A stretch of DNA of 64,000 bases from Portulaca oleracea (taxonomy: Eukaryota; Streptophyta; Magnoliopsida; Caryophyllales; Portulacaceae). The notes below the pieces were generated by a model. The model worked only from the letters and a program-made list of their open reading frames with translations, was not told the origin of the DNA and ran no database searches. This document shows, one piece after another, positions 30,927 through 41,200 of the stretch (position 1 is its first letter; the number at the start of each line of letters is the position of its first letter). Location of the stretch: the NCBI GenBank assembly GCA_029582165.1, contig CM055888.1, positions 18,915,501 through 18,979,500 on the forward strand. Reading direction: 5' to 3'. Both the position numbers and the translations under genes were made by a program.

Positions 30927-33900
30927 GGACCTCCATGATCAACAACTCTCGAATGCTACTTTTAGGAATACAAAGTTGATTCCCTTTGAAGAGAAACCCA
31001 TTTTCAATATGTAAAAGTTGATGAGGGTGCTTCTTACAAAGCTCATAAACCTCCTTGAAATCCTCATCATTTTCATACAACTCTTTAATATGCTCAAAAC
31101 CAAGGACTCTTGAATCTAAAACATGAGTAAGTAAGTACCTTCTTGACAAAGCATCCGCTCCTTTGTTAACATGTCCCGCCTTATGTTTGATCACAAAGTG
31201 GAATGCTTGCATATACTCTACCCATTTAGCATGCCTTGGGTTTAACTTGTGTTGCCCTTGGATGAACTTAAGAACTTCATGATCACTATGTAAGATGAAT
31301 TCACCACTTAGAAGATAATGTCTCCAATGTTCAAGAGCTCTTATGATGGCATAGAACTCTTTATCATAGGTGCTATACTTCCTCTTAGCTTCATTCAACT
31401 TCTCACTAAAGTAAGAAATGGGGCGGCCTTCTTGGGTTAGGACGGCTCCAATTCCTACTCTACTTGTATCCACTTCAACTTCAAACACTTTGTCAAAACA
31501 TGGTAAAGCAAGAATAGGTGCATGACACAATTTCTCCTTAATCACTTCAAACGCTTCATTAGCACCTCTAGTCCATGTAAACTCTTTTCCTTTCAAAAAT
31601 TCGGTCATAGGTGCAAGAATGGAGCTAAAATTCTTTATAAACCTTCTATAGAAAGATGCTAAACCATGAAAGCTTCGTACCTCATGAATGGACTTTGGTG
31701 TAGGCCACTCTTGAATAGCTTTCACCTTCTCTTTGTCGACTTGTATTCCTTCTTGTGAAAGAACATATCCAAGGAACACAATCTTGGATGAGAAGAAATG
31801 GCATTTCTCCAAATTGGCATATAGCTTCTCCTTCTCCAAGATGTACATGACCAACTCTAGATGCTTCACATGTTCTCTTTCACTTCTACTATATACAAGA
31901 ATATCATCAAAGTAAACTACAACACATTTACTAATAAGAGGCTTCAATACATGATTCATTAAGCGCATAAAGGTAGATGGTGCATTTGTAAGACCAAATG
32001 GCATCACAAGCCACTCATATAAACCTTCCTTGGTCTTGAATGTCGTTTTCCACTCATCTCCTTCATGAATCCTTATTTGATGATATCCACTCCTCAAATC
32101 AACTTTAGAGAACACAACACTTCCATGTAGCTCATCAAGTAGATCCTCAAGGCGTGGGATTGGGAATCTATACTTGATTGTGATTTTGTTTATGGCTCGA
32201 CAATCCATACACATTCTTTGAGAGCCATCTTTCTTGGGCACAAGTAAGACCGGAACGGCACATGGACTCATGCTTTCACGCACCAAGCCTTTGGATAAAA
32301 GCTCATCTACTTGCCTTTGTACTTCTTGAGCTTCTTTTGGATTCATTCGGGTGGCCGGTTTGTTGGGGAGCATAGAACCCGGAACTAGATCAATCTTGTG
32401 CTCAATTTCTCTTCTTGGAGGTAATCCTTTGGGCATCTCTTTTGGGAACAAGTGTTTGAAACGTTCCAAAAGAGGGTGAAGTCGTGCATTCTCAATAGTT
32501 GAGGTCGCTTCTTCCTCCTCCAAGTTTACTAGAATAAGATCTTTATGCTCTTGAAATTCATGATGTTCGGCCTTCATGAATGTCACAATGTTAGTCTCCT
32601 CCTTTTGTGGTTGTTGCTGGGGACGTATAATCGATGATGGTGAGAGAGGAGCCAAAGTGATCTTTTTTTTGTTGAGAATAAACGAGTATGTGTTCATTCT
32701 CCCATCATGCGTGACATGCCTATCAAAAAGCCAAGGTCTCCCAAGAAAAATATGACAAGCATCCATTGGAATTACATCACACCAAATAGAGTCTTTGTAG
32801 TTTCTACCAATAGAAAGACTTACAAGAACACGATGAACCACTCGAATTCCCTTCCCATGACTTAGCCATTGAATGGTGTAAGGGGATGGGTGTGGACTAA
32901 CCTCCAATTGTAGTTTGCTCACCATGGTTGTAGAAGTGGCATTAGTGCAACTTCCTCCATCAATGATTAGAGAACACACCTTGCCTTGAATAGTACACCT
33001 TGTGTGAAAGATGTTTTCCCTTTGTTCTAGCTCGTTTGGGACACTAGCAACACTTAAGGCCCTTCTTACTACTAGCATTTCTCCTTCATCGGCCTCTTCT
33101 ACCTCCTCTTCCTCATTTACGTCATTTTCTTCTTCTTTCTCATGTTCATCCTCATGATACTCCGGTTCTACATACAAAGCACTTTGATATTCCACCAAAG
33201 ATACTACTCTTTTGTTAGGACACTCCGAGGCATAATGTCCTAAGCCTTGACAACGAAAACACCTTCTTGGGGCTAGGGGTTTCGGTTCTTGAACGTGGGG
33301 TTTGGGAATGGATGGGGGTTGATTTTGTGGTGCTCTTGTGTTTGGTTGTTTTGTGGGGAATGTGGGTTTTTGTGATGGATTGTATGGGCGTGTGTTTTGT
33401 GGGGGTTTGTATGAGGTTTGGTATTTGGTCACATTTTCTTTTCCTCTTTCCTTTCTTTGCCTTTCTACTTTTAAGGCCAAAGAACTCAATTCGTCCAAAA
33501 ATTGGTAAGGATGTAATTCAACAATGTTACGAATCCAATCATTTAGACCATATAGAAAACGTACCAAAGTTTGAGGTTCATCCTCTTGGAGATCACAACG
33601 CCAAAGAATATGCTCGAATTCCTTTGTGTACTCCTCAACACTTTTGCTCCCTTGGACCAAACGTTGCAATTTGTAATAGTTATCTTGGAGATAACTTGGT
33701 GGTAGGAACTTTTGTTGCAACTTTTTCTTCATTTTGATCCATGCTTTGATCTTGTCCTTCCCTTGTAGTTGCCTCTTCTTTTGCAAATTAGTCCACCAAA
33801 TGGACGCATGTTTTCGCAATTTAAGAGCCACATATTTGACCTTCTTTTCATCTTGGACCTCCTTAAGATCAAATACATGTTCAACGGTTTGCATCCAATC

Positions 33901-34158
33901 TAAAAAGTTTTCAGGATCAAGATTACCGTCAAATTCGGGGATCTCCACTTTGAAGTCGAAACGTTCCTCCCTTGGGGGACGTCTTTGAGGCACTTCTTCA
34001 TCACTTTCATTAATCTCACTATCTCCACAGTTCACCCTATGTTGTAGATGCATATATCTCTTAAGTTGATCGTTGAGATTGGTGATTCTTTTCTTCAAAG
34101 CTTCAACATCTTCTTGGGGTTCCATTGGAGTAGGTGCGGATGTGCTAGAATTGTTCAT
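30895..34158 (-). CDS. Gag-PR-RT-RNase H polyprotein of element 5
   Basis: Uninterrupted frame of about 1087 codons from the ATG at 34158 (MNNSSTSAPTPMEPQEDVEA). Order: heptad region; full capsid (FDFKVEIPEFDGNLDPENFL, HASIWW, QGSKSVEEYTKEFEHILW); zinc knuckle CFRCQGLGHYASEC (33220-33261); acidic linker; protease LIIDGGSCTNATS (about 32945-32975) with GRPWLFDR; RT with [35 protein letters not shown] and YFDD (31903-31914); RNase H with VDTSRVGIGAVLTQ, YDKEFYAIIRALEHW and LHSDHE. It ends just after the first integrase zinc-finger residues because of the 2-nt deletion near 30920. All visible PR, RT and RNase H catalytic residues are intact. Confidence 0.95.
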   Translation of the reverse strand: MNNSSTSAPTPMEPQEDVEALKKRITNLNDQLKRYMHLQHRVNCGDSEINESDEEVPQRRPPREERFDFKVEIPEFDGNLDPENFLDWMQTVEHVFDLKEVQDEKKVKYVALKLRKHASIWWTNLQKKRQLQGKDKIKAWIKMKKKLQQKFLPPSYLQDNYYKLQRLVQGSKSVEEYTKEFEHILWRCDLQEDEPQTLVRFLYGLNDWIRNIVELHPYQFLDELSSLALKVERQRKERGKENVTKYQTSYKPPQNTRPYNPSQKPTFPTKQPNTRAPQNQPPSIPKPHVQEPKPLAPRRCFRCQGLGHYASECPNKRVVSLVEYQSALYVEPEYHEDEHEKEEENDVNEEEEVEEADEGEMLVVRRALSVASVPNELEQRENIFHTRCTIQGKVCSLIIDGGSCTNATSTTMVSKLQLEVSPHPSPYTIQWLSHGKGIRVVHRVLVSLSIGRNYKDSIWCDVIPMDACHIFLGRPWLFDRHVTHDGRMNTYSFILNKKKITLAPLSPSSIIRPQQQPQKEETNIVTFMKAEHHEFQEHKDLILVNLEEEEATSTIENARLHPLLERFKHLFPKEMPKGLPPRREIEHKIDLVPGSMLPNKPATRMNPKEAQEVQRQVDELLSKGLVRESMSPCAVPVLLVPKKDGSQRMCMDCRAINKITIKYRFPIPRLEDLLDELHGSVVFSKVDLRSGYHQIRIHEGDEWKTTFKTKEGLYEWLVMPFGLTNAPSTFMRLMNHVLKPLISKCVVVYFDDILVYSRSEREHVKHLELVMYILEKEKLYANLEKCHFFSSKIVFLGYVLSQEGIQVDKEKVKAIQEWPTPKSIHEVRSFHGLASFYRRFIKNFSSILAPMTEFLKGKEFTWTRGANEAFEVIKEKLCHAPILALPCFDKVFEVEVDTSRVGIGAVLTQEGRPISYFSEKLNEAKRKYSTYDKEFYAIIRALEHWRHYLLSGEFILHSDHEVLKFIQGQHKLNPRHAKWVEYMQAFHFVIKHKAGHVNKGADALSRRYLLTHVLDSRVLGFEHIKELYENDEDFKEVYELCKKHPHQLLHIENGFLFKGNQLCIPKSSIRELLIMEVHGGSSWSLWN

Positions 34159-34431
34159 CTTGATCAATCTTTGGTGCAAAAGATTACAAGGTTCACGGTT
34201 TAGGGGATTTGGATGGGTAAAGGACGAGATGGGTTTGTGTTTGGGCGGATTGTGTTTGGGCTATGGGGTTTTTTGTGGAGTTGATGGTTCTTTATGAGTT
34301 CTTGATGGGTTCTTGTTGAGTTCTTGATGAGTTCTTGGAAGAACATAGGTGGCGTGATGATGGTGGGATGGATTTTTTGATGGAAAGATGGTGAAAAGAT
34401 GGATCAAGAACTAAGAGAATCAATCTCCTAA

Positions 34432-34443
34432 GCTCTGATACCA
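34432..34443 (-). other. Primer-binding site of element 5
   Basis: GCTCTGATACCA on the plus strand, 4 nt from the 5' LTR. Confidence 0.92.
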
Positions 34444-34447
34444 ATTT

Positions 34448-35257
34448 TGATGTATAATGAGACCAAAGATGATCAAATTATACACAAGTTAAGGATCTTT
34501 AAAAACCAAGATAAGAATCTTGCTTCTCAAAGTTCTTAAGGTTCGAAAATGGGATTGAAATGAATGGAAAAAATGGAAAAGAACTATGGGAAATGGTTAC
34601 CAAAATGTTGATGATGGACGAACGGATGAATGATCGAATGCTTGGATGAACAACAATGGCGACTTGAAGCTTCTTGGAAGGATAAAGGCACACCACCTTC
34701 AAGAGATCTTCAATTCCTTCCTATCACCACCAAGGATGCCAACCTTGGATAGAAGGGAGATAGTTTCGTTCTCCCTCAAGAGAAACGAGAATGACTAGCA
34801 CAAAACTAGAGAGAAAAACATCATGTGTTTACTTGTATTTGATTTATGAATGAATGAATTACAAGGCACCCTAAGGGGTCTATTTATACTACTAGAGGCC
34901 CCCTTTAGGCGTGTACAAAACAAGAAATGAGCCTTTTAGGGCTTACATCATCTACTCTAATGATTACATCATAAAGAAAACAATGAACTAAGCTAGATTA
35001 CAAATGATGATAACTTGCTCTATACTTAACCAATTTTAAAGATTCTAGAACCATTAGAAAGCTCTTGGGATGTAGAAAATTTCACTCTAGGACACTTTCC
35101 TTGGTAGCTTCATGGTTCTTGAGTTAGAGAGCAAATCATCACTCCTTCATGGTTAAGACCATTCGAATGTAGACCAAATGTGATAGTTTCAAGCTCTTTG
35201 TCAATGTAGCTAAGTACTTGGCTTCCATGATGTAGGTTTGGAACCAAATCTACATCA
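34448..35257 (-). repeat. 5' LTR of element 5 (810 bp)
   Basis: Same structure as the 3' LTR. A TATA box (TATAAATA on the minus strand) near 34882 lies between CCTAAAGGGGG and CCCCTTAGG. Confidence 0.94.
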
Positions 35258-35510
35258 TCAAGACTATCTCGGTTACTGATTGATTGTAAGTTTGTTCATC
35301 CGATTATCATCTTATCATCATCCATTTCATCCATTTGTTCATTGGTGTTCATACTCTGTTTTGGAGGAGGTTATAGTTGTTTCTCTGTGTTGAGGTCTGT
35401 TTTGGGTGAATTTGATTCTCTGTTTTGAGGCCAGATTGTGTGCGAGTTGTGTTAATGTGGTGTACTGTGAGGTCAATACTCTGATCTTAGGACCTTGGAT
35501 ACATCATAAT

Positions 35511-35522
35511 TGGTATCAGAGC
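35511..35522 (+). other. Primer-binding site of element 8
   Basis: TGGTATCAGAGC, 4 nt after the LTR end at 35506. Confidence 0.92.
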
Positions 35523-35563
35523 TGAGTAACATCTTGGAGGAAGTTTTGTTTGTGCATTTTATA

Positions 35564-37000
35564 ATGTCGGGCTGTAGTAAAACACCTCAGGAAGTAGCAG
35601 AACAAGCCTTGAGGGAGAAGGAGGAAATGGAAGGGAGAATGAAAATTATGGGAGAACAGTTACAATATTACATGAGGTTGCACAGGAGAGAAATCAATGG
35701 AGAATCTGATGAGGAGTCTGAAGAAGAAGAAGAGGAGAACCCTTTTAGTGGATCTGAAGGAGGAGGAAGACCTAGGTATCACAGAAGAAGGAGGAATGTA
35801 AGGAGATCACCTAGGAGTAGTGTTAGTGAATCTAGGAGTAGGAGTGAGAGGGAAAATAGAAGAGTTGAGAAATTGGACTTCAAAATTGATATTCCAGAAT
35901 ATGGAGGAGAGTTGGATCCTGATGTATTTTTGGATTGGTTGCAAACAGTGGAGAGAGTGTTTGATTTGAGGGGGTTGTCTGATGAGAACAAGGTGAAGTT
36001 GGTTGCATTGAAACTGAGGAAATATGCATCTACATGGTGGAACAACTTGCAAAGAAGGAGAGAAGAGATAAATGAGCCTAAAGTCAGTACATGGGTTGAA
36101 ATGAGGCAGAAGCTCAAGGAGAAGTTCTTACCTGAATGTTACATGAAGGAGAATTATTTCAAGCTTCAACACTTGGTCCAGGGTAGCAAATCTGTTGAGG
36201 AGTATACCAAGGAGTTTGAGCATCTACTGTGGAAGTGTAACATGAAGGAAAATGAGGTGCAGACATATGTGAGGTATCTTGCAGGGTTGAATGAAAGCAT
36301 CAGAAATGTGGTTGAACTTCAGGTGTATAATTCACTTGATGAGCTGAGTTCTTTGGCTCATAAGGTGGAACAGCAGAAGAAGACCCAAAGGAAGGAGTAT
36401 GGGAGCAAGTATCCAGCCAAAACCTATCCTCAAACCAAATCAGACCATTACCATAAATCCCATAACCCACCTCAAAGAACCTATCCATCCCCACAACCAC
36501 AAACCAGATATCCAGCCCCTAAACCACCTCAAACACAATCCCAAAACCCCCCACAAAGAACCCCAGTCCCTACTAATCGACCATTCCCTGAGAGGAGGTG
36601 CTTTAGATGTCAAGGTCTTGGACATCTAGCCTCAGAATGTCCAAACAGAAGAGTAGTGACCTTAGCAGAATATCAAGCAGCATTGTTTGTTGAACCTGAG
36701 TCAGTTGTTGAGGAGGAACAGTTTGATGAACCTGAAGGAGGTCCTGTGTATGATGAAGAGGAAGTTGAGGCCAGACCTGATGAAGGTGAAATGTTGGTGA
36801 TCAGGAGGGTCCTTAGTAGTACAACAGTTGATGAGGAAGTTGAGCAGAGGGAGAACATTTTTCACACAAGATGTACAGTGCAAGGGAAGATTTGTTCATT
36901 GATTATTGATGGAAGCGGTGTACGCAATGCCTCACGGACTATGTGCAAGCTGAATTTGCAAACTGTCCTCATCCGGCACCTTACACCATCCGATGGTTGA
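35564..37000 (+). pseudogene. Gag and protease start of element 8
   Basis: From the ATG at 35564 (MSGCSKTPQEVAEQALREKE) the frame encodes an N-terminal heptad region, an acidic stretch, an Arg/Ser-rich stretch, a full capsid (LDFKIDIPEYGGELDPDVFL, KYASTWWNNLQ, QGSKSVEEYTKEFEHLLW), a Pro/Gln-rich linker, the zinc knuckle CFRCQGLGHLASEC, and the protease beginning CSLIIDGSG. Base losses at about 36915-36930 scramble the expected GGSCTN site and end the frame at 36999. Confidence 0.88.
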
Positions 37001-37536
37001 GTCAAGTAGAGGTATCAAAATCTCATCTAGATGCCTTGTGAATTTTTGATTGGTTACTGTTTATAAAGATGAAGTATGGTGTGATGTTATACCTATGGAT
37101 GCATGTCATTTATTGTTGGGAAGACCTTGGTTGTTTGATAGAAGTGTTAACCATGATGGAAGAGCCAATACTTATTCCCTTAACCTGAACCACAAGAAAA
37201 TTGTCCTCACCCCACTTAAACCATCCCAGCTCACAAAAAGAACCAAGAACCTGATTGTTGAACCATCCCTTGATGTGATTTTACCTGCTGAATATCATGA
37301 GTTCTGTGAACAGAAGGAGTTACTTTTGCTTGATCTTGATGAAGAACCAGCCTCACAAAATGAACCAGCCCCACAAAATAGCCATCCTTTATTCCAACCC
37401 ATCCTAAATCAATACCTACATGTTTTTCCAAAAGAAATGCCACCAGGTTTACCCCCCAAAAGAGACATCCAGCATAAAATTGACCTCATTCTAGGATCTA
37501 TCTTACCAAACAAACCAGCCTATAGAATAACCCTTG
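37001..37536 (+). pseudogene. Protease C-terminal part and RT start of element 8
   Basis: DEVWCDVIPMDACHLLLGRP and FDRSVNHDGRANTYSLNLNH continue the protease. Then come the linker to RT and FPKEMPPGLPPKRDIQHKID through LPNKPAYRI. The RT stops there, at the junction with the LTR at 37537. Confidence 0.85.
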
Positions 37537-37950
37537 TGTTGTGTAAAAAAACCCCAATATAAGGGTATTAATTGTAATGAGCATGGACCTTTTCATTTCC
37601 CCTAATCCTCTCCCACTCCAATATATATATGCATTTAAATTGTTGAGGAAGAGCATTAATTATGAATGAATGAAGCTTAGTTCTCTCTCAAAAACCTTCC
37701 TCTCAAGTCTTGATTTCTTTATCCTCAATTGCATTATGGTGGTGATCCAAGCCAAGCTCTTTATAGAATTGTGGTTGTTCAACCTTTAGAAATTCTTGGT
37801 GGGTTTGCTAGCTCTTGGGTGATGTTTATCCTTTACCCCAAGTTCATATCCTTTGTAAATTGTTTGCTTAGTGCTTGGTTTGTTTATGATTCTTTATCTC
37901 CTCCATATCCAACAACTCAAGAATCAAATTTTCTATCATAATACGCTCCA
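37537..37950 (+). repeat. 5' LTR of element 9 (about 414 bp)
   Basis: Starts TGTTGTGTAAAA and ends ATACGCTCCA before the primer-binding site. It shares long stretches with 48232-48600 (GGGTATTAATTGTAA, AGAGCATTAATTATGAATG, AAGCTCTTTATAGAATTGTGG). Both are preceded by ACCCTTG, so the exact start may lie a few bases to the left. Confidence 0.7.
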
Positions 37951-37951
37951 A

Positions 37952-37964
37952 TTGGTATTAGAGC
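37952..37964 (+). other. Primer-binding site of element 9
   Basis: TTGGTATTAGAGC differs by one base from the initiator Met tRNA complement. Confidence 0.75.
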
Positions 37965-38267
37965 ATCTAGGTTGGGTTTGATTGAGTTACCTTGCTCTTG
38001 TTGTTCCAAGAGTTAGAGTTTCAATTTCTTGTTGTAACTGTGATAGAGAAATTGGGCACCCTATCCCCTGTACTTCCCCAAATGTGTTGGAGTTATTATT
38101 ATTGTCGTTGTTATTGGTGTTGTGTTGTTGTTGAGTTAGCCACAAAGAACCCAAAAACCCAAACACAAGCCAACTACAAAGAACCAAGCTCCACCAAAAT
38201 TTGCTAAACACATTCCGTCTCTTACCCTCCTTTTGAAGTGGATGAAGCTAATCCGAACCAAGAGGAG

Positions 38268-41200
38268 TCAAGCTGGCGCCAAAGATCCCAAAATCCGGTC
38301 ATGGAAGACCGCGTCTTGTCCATTGAACGAAATCATGAAACTCTCATGGCCAAAGTACAAAACATCTCCACCCACCTTCAATGCCAGCCTCGTGAAGAAT
38401 GAATAAGACCAACTTGTAGCCCTATCTGCCCTTCTCCCGCTTTTGAGTTGAGTGACTACAATAGAGGCTCCCCTCAACACTATCGTTGATGGAAGATAGA
38501 CAAAAAACCTCCATGAGATGAATTCTATGATGTGAAAATTGAGATCCCACAGTTCAATGGCTCTATCGACCCCGACGATTATCTGGAATGGGTCCAAATC
38601 ATGGAACAAATTTTCGACACCAAAGAGTATAGCGACGAAAAGGCATTCAAAATTGCCAGCCTGAAACTCACCAAACTGCATCGCTTTGGTTTAAGAATGT
38701 GAAGTCACAGCGAGCTAAGGAGGGTAGAACGAAAATCACCTCATGGAGGAGGTTAAAGCAGTCGATGAACCGACGATTTTTGCAAAGGACTTACAAGCAA
38801 GACGTCATGAAGAAGCTCTTCGTCCTTACGCAAGGGAAGAGAAGTATGACTGATCACATCCAAGAGTTTGAGCAACTCCTCATCAAGAGTGACCTTCAAG
38901 AACCTGATGAGCAAACAATGGTGAGGTTTTTGAACGGGTTGGACCCTGCCATCGCTGAAAAGATTGAAATTCAGCCCTACCACTCTTTAGATGGACTTTG
39001 CAGTTAGGCCTCAAGGTTGAGCGGTAAAGAAAGGAGAAGGATGCCACCAAGCCAATGACTCGACCCTTTTTTCCTTCTCCCACCCGACCCCCTACTCGAA
39101 TACTCCAAGACAACAAGAAGCTCCCAAGTCCACTACTTCCACTAGAGTCGATAAGAGCAAGGGCATTGCTTTTCCCTCCCCTACTGAGCTTCCCAAAAAG
39201 ATAGAGGGTAATTAGTGCTTCAAGTTCCAAGGGAACGACCAATTTTAGGATGATTTCCCATCCCGGGGGACCTTGAGCCTTCAATAAGTTCAAGAAACTG
39301 ATGAGGATCTTCAAATTGCACAAGAAGAACCACCCTTCGTTGTTGAGGATTGGAATGAACCCGATGATGATAACATAGTACCTTCACCGGTAGTGATAGA
39401 AAGTCTTCTTATCTTGAGAAGGGTACTACATGCTCAAGAGTCCCCTCTTGACAAGGCTCAAAGGATATGATTTTCCAGATGACATGCTTTGTTGGGGGAA
39501 AGTTTATAACATCATCGTCGATGGAGGGAGTTGCACTAATGTCGCTTCCACCCCACCCAGTCTCCCTCCTATTCACGACATAGAGCATCAGATTAACCTT
39601 GTGCTTGGACCCCCTTACCCAACAAGGAGGCCTACTAGTGCAACCCGCAAGAAACCAAGGAACTCCAACAACATGTGGATGAGCTCATTTCTAGGATACG
39701 AGAGAACATGAGCCTTTGCTCCGTCCTGACTCTCTTGGTTCCTAAAAGGATGACACTTTCCATATATGCGTCGACATTCGAGACATCAACAACATCATCA
39801 TCAAATACCCGTATCCTATAATGAGGGTTGTCGACATGTTAGTGTAGGACCCGGAAAAGATTCTCATTCGGGGAAATCGTTTCGGATGGCTACTTAGGTG
39901 ATGGAGAGCCGACTGAGGTTGCTTAATCCTTAAATAAGGATATTTTTATTTTTTGAAATTCATTTTTTGAGGTGGTGAAACTTTATTTATTTACAAACCT
40001 AATTATATTATAAAAATACTCGAAATCGCACAAAAATATTTTATTAATGACTTAATACCGACCCATTCTCGGATTTAGGCCAAAAAATTAAGAAGACAAA
40101 TGAGCCGCCAGAAAATACAAAAGGCTGCCTAACCTTTGATGTCTTCTTGGTTGGGCCTTTAATTCTCTCGCCCCAGAGAAAATGGGTTGAAATTAGTGAA
40201 GGTCGCGTAGCCTTTGCTAATTTTTGTGCCCATTTTCTCTTGGGTTAGCCTTGGATTGGTGAATATGGAGGTACTAAGCCATTTTTAAATATTTTAATGC
40301 AAAGACCTGTATTTTTAATAATTAAAAAGGTTGTAAAAAGAAGAAAGAGTCGCCAGTCAATTTAAGAAAATCGACAAAGCAAAATAAAAGAAATAACTCC
40401 GGTCCACGAACCCGATTTCTAAGTTCAGGGGTAAGGTTACGAATCCGAGAATTAAAGGAACTCTCGAACCCGCCTGTTAGAAAACAGACTCTACTAAAAT
40501 CGAACTTGAAATGAAAAGAGGGGAGAAGTTTAATAAATTTCGCAACAACACATTCTTGAACATGTAATAAAAACAAAGAGGTTTTCTTTTACAAAACATG
40601 TACAATTAAAGGAATTAAAGCACAAATTACATTATTAAATACAATAATAATGAAAAGCAAACCTTGTTTGATGGTGGATGTTTGAATATGAAGATCAACC
40701 CCTTGATTTAGCCTCGGTTTGGAGCTCGGATGGAAGAATGTATATAAGAATGGTTAGGAGGATGGTGTAAGAATGGTGATGTGGTGATGATGAGAGTGAT
40801 TATGGGAGCATTAGAGAAGGAGAATGGATATAATGGAGAGAATTTTGAGAGAGTTTTGGTAGTATGATGATAGTAGTTGATGAAAATGATTGAAGAATGG
40901 TGGGGTATTTATAGGTGGAGAGGTGAGGGATTTGGAGGGAAAGATGAAAGACATATCCCAACAATCAAGCCCCTCCATGCAATGATCAAAGGTCATACGG
41001 CTATTGACATTTTCTGGTCAATCCAAAGTCAATCACGTGTGCTATGATCAAGGGATGTGCATGGGAAATTCTGGTGCCAAAATCAAAAGAATTCGCAAAG
41101 GTCAGGCGGGCCTATGGTGTGCAAGGACACGGATCGGTGACGTGGCGTATGAAGGCGGGCCGCTACTCCTTGCAAAGGTCATGCGGCTTTTACCATTTTC

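Larger units (their letters stand above)
29036..35257 (-). mobile_element. Element 5: nearly complete Ty3/gypsy chromovirus
   Basis: LTRs at 34448-35257 (5') and 29036-29848 (3') differ at about eight positions and one 3-nt indel by eye. The target duplication TCAAG is at 29031-29035 and 35258-35262. One long frame encodes Gag to the start of integrase; two small deletions break the integrase. It is the best candidate here for a recent source of enzymes for the nonautonomous elements, although this copy itself is not intact. Confidence 0.96.
28318..35506 (+). repeat. 5' LTR of element 8 (about 962 bp, split by element 5)
   Basis: Segments 28318-29035 and 35263-35506 join at TCAAG. The LTR opens with TGATGGAGG-T-CCTCCATCA, a perfect 9-bp hairpin, and ends GGATACATCA before TGGTATCAGAGC. 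TGAGGTC occurs at least seven times, once more inverted, plus TGAGGCC variants. A TATA-like TTTATATAGC lies near 28762. A frame opening with the LTR stays open to 28531. Confidence 0.85.
28318..37536 (+). mobile_element. Element 8: Ty3/gypsy element, truncated in RT, hosting element 5
   Basis: The 5' LTR is split by element 5; the primer-binding site is at 35511-35522. Gag, protease and the start of RT run to 37533, where an unrelated LTR (element 9) begins. No 3' part of element 8 appears in the window. Codon choice and sequence differ clearly from elements 2, 5 and 7, so it is a separate family of the same clade. Confidence 0.85.

Noticed and set aside
33267..33737. 156-codon plus-strand frame within element 5
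   Set aside because: Antisense shadow of the Gag linker and capsid coding sequence.
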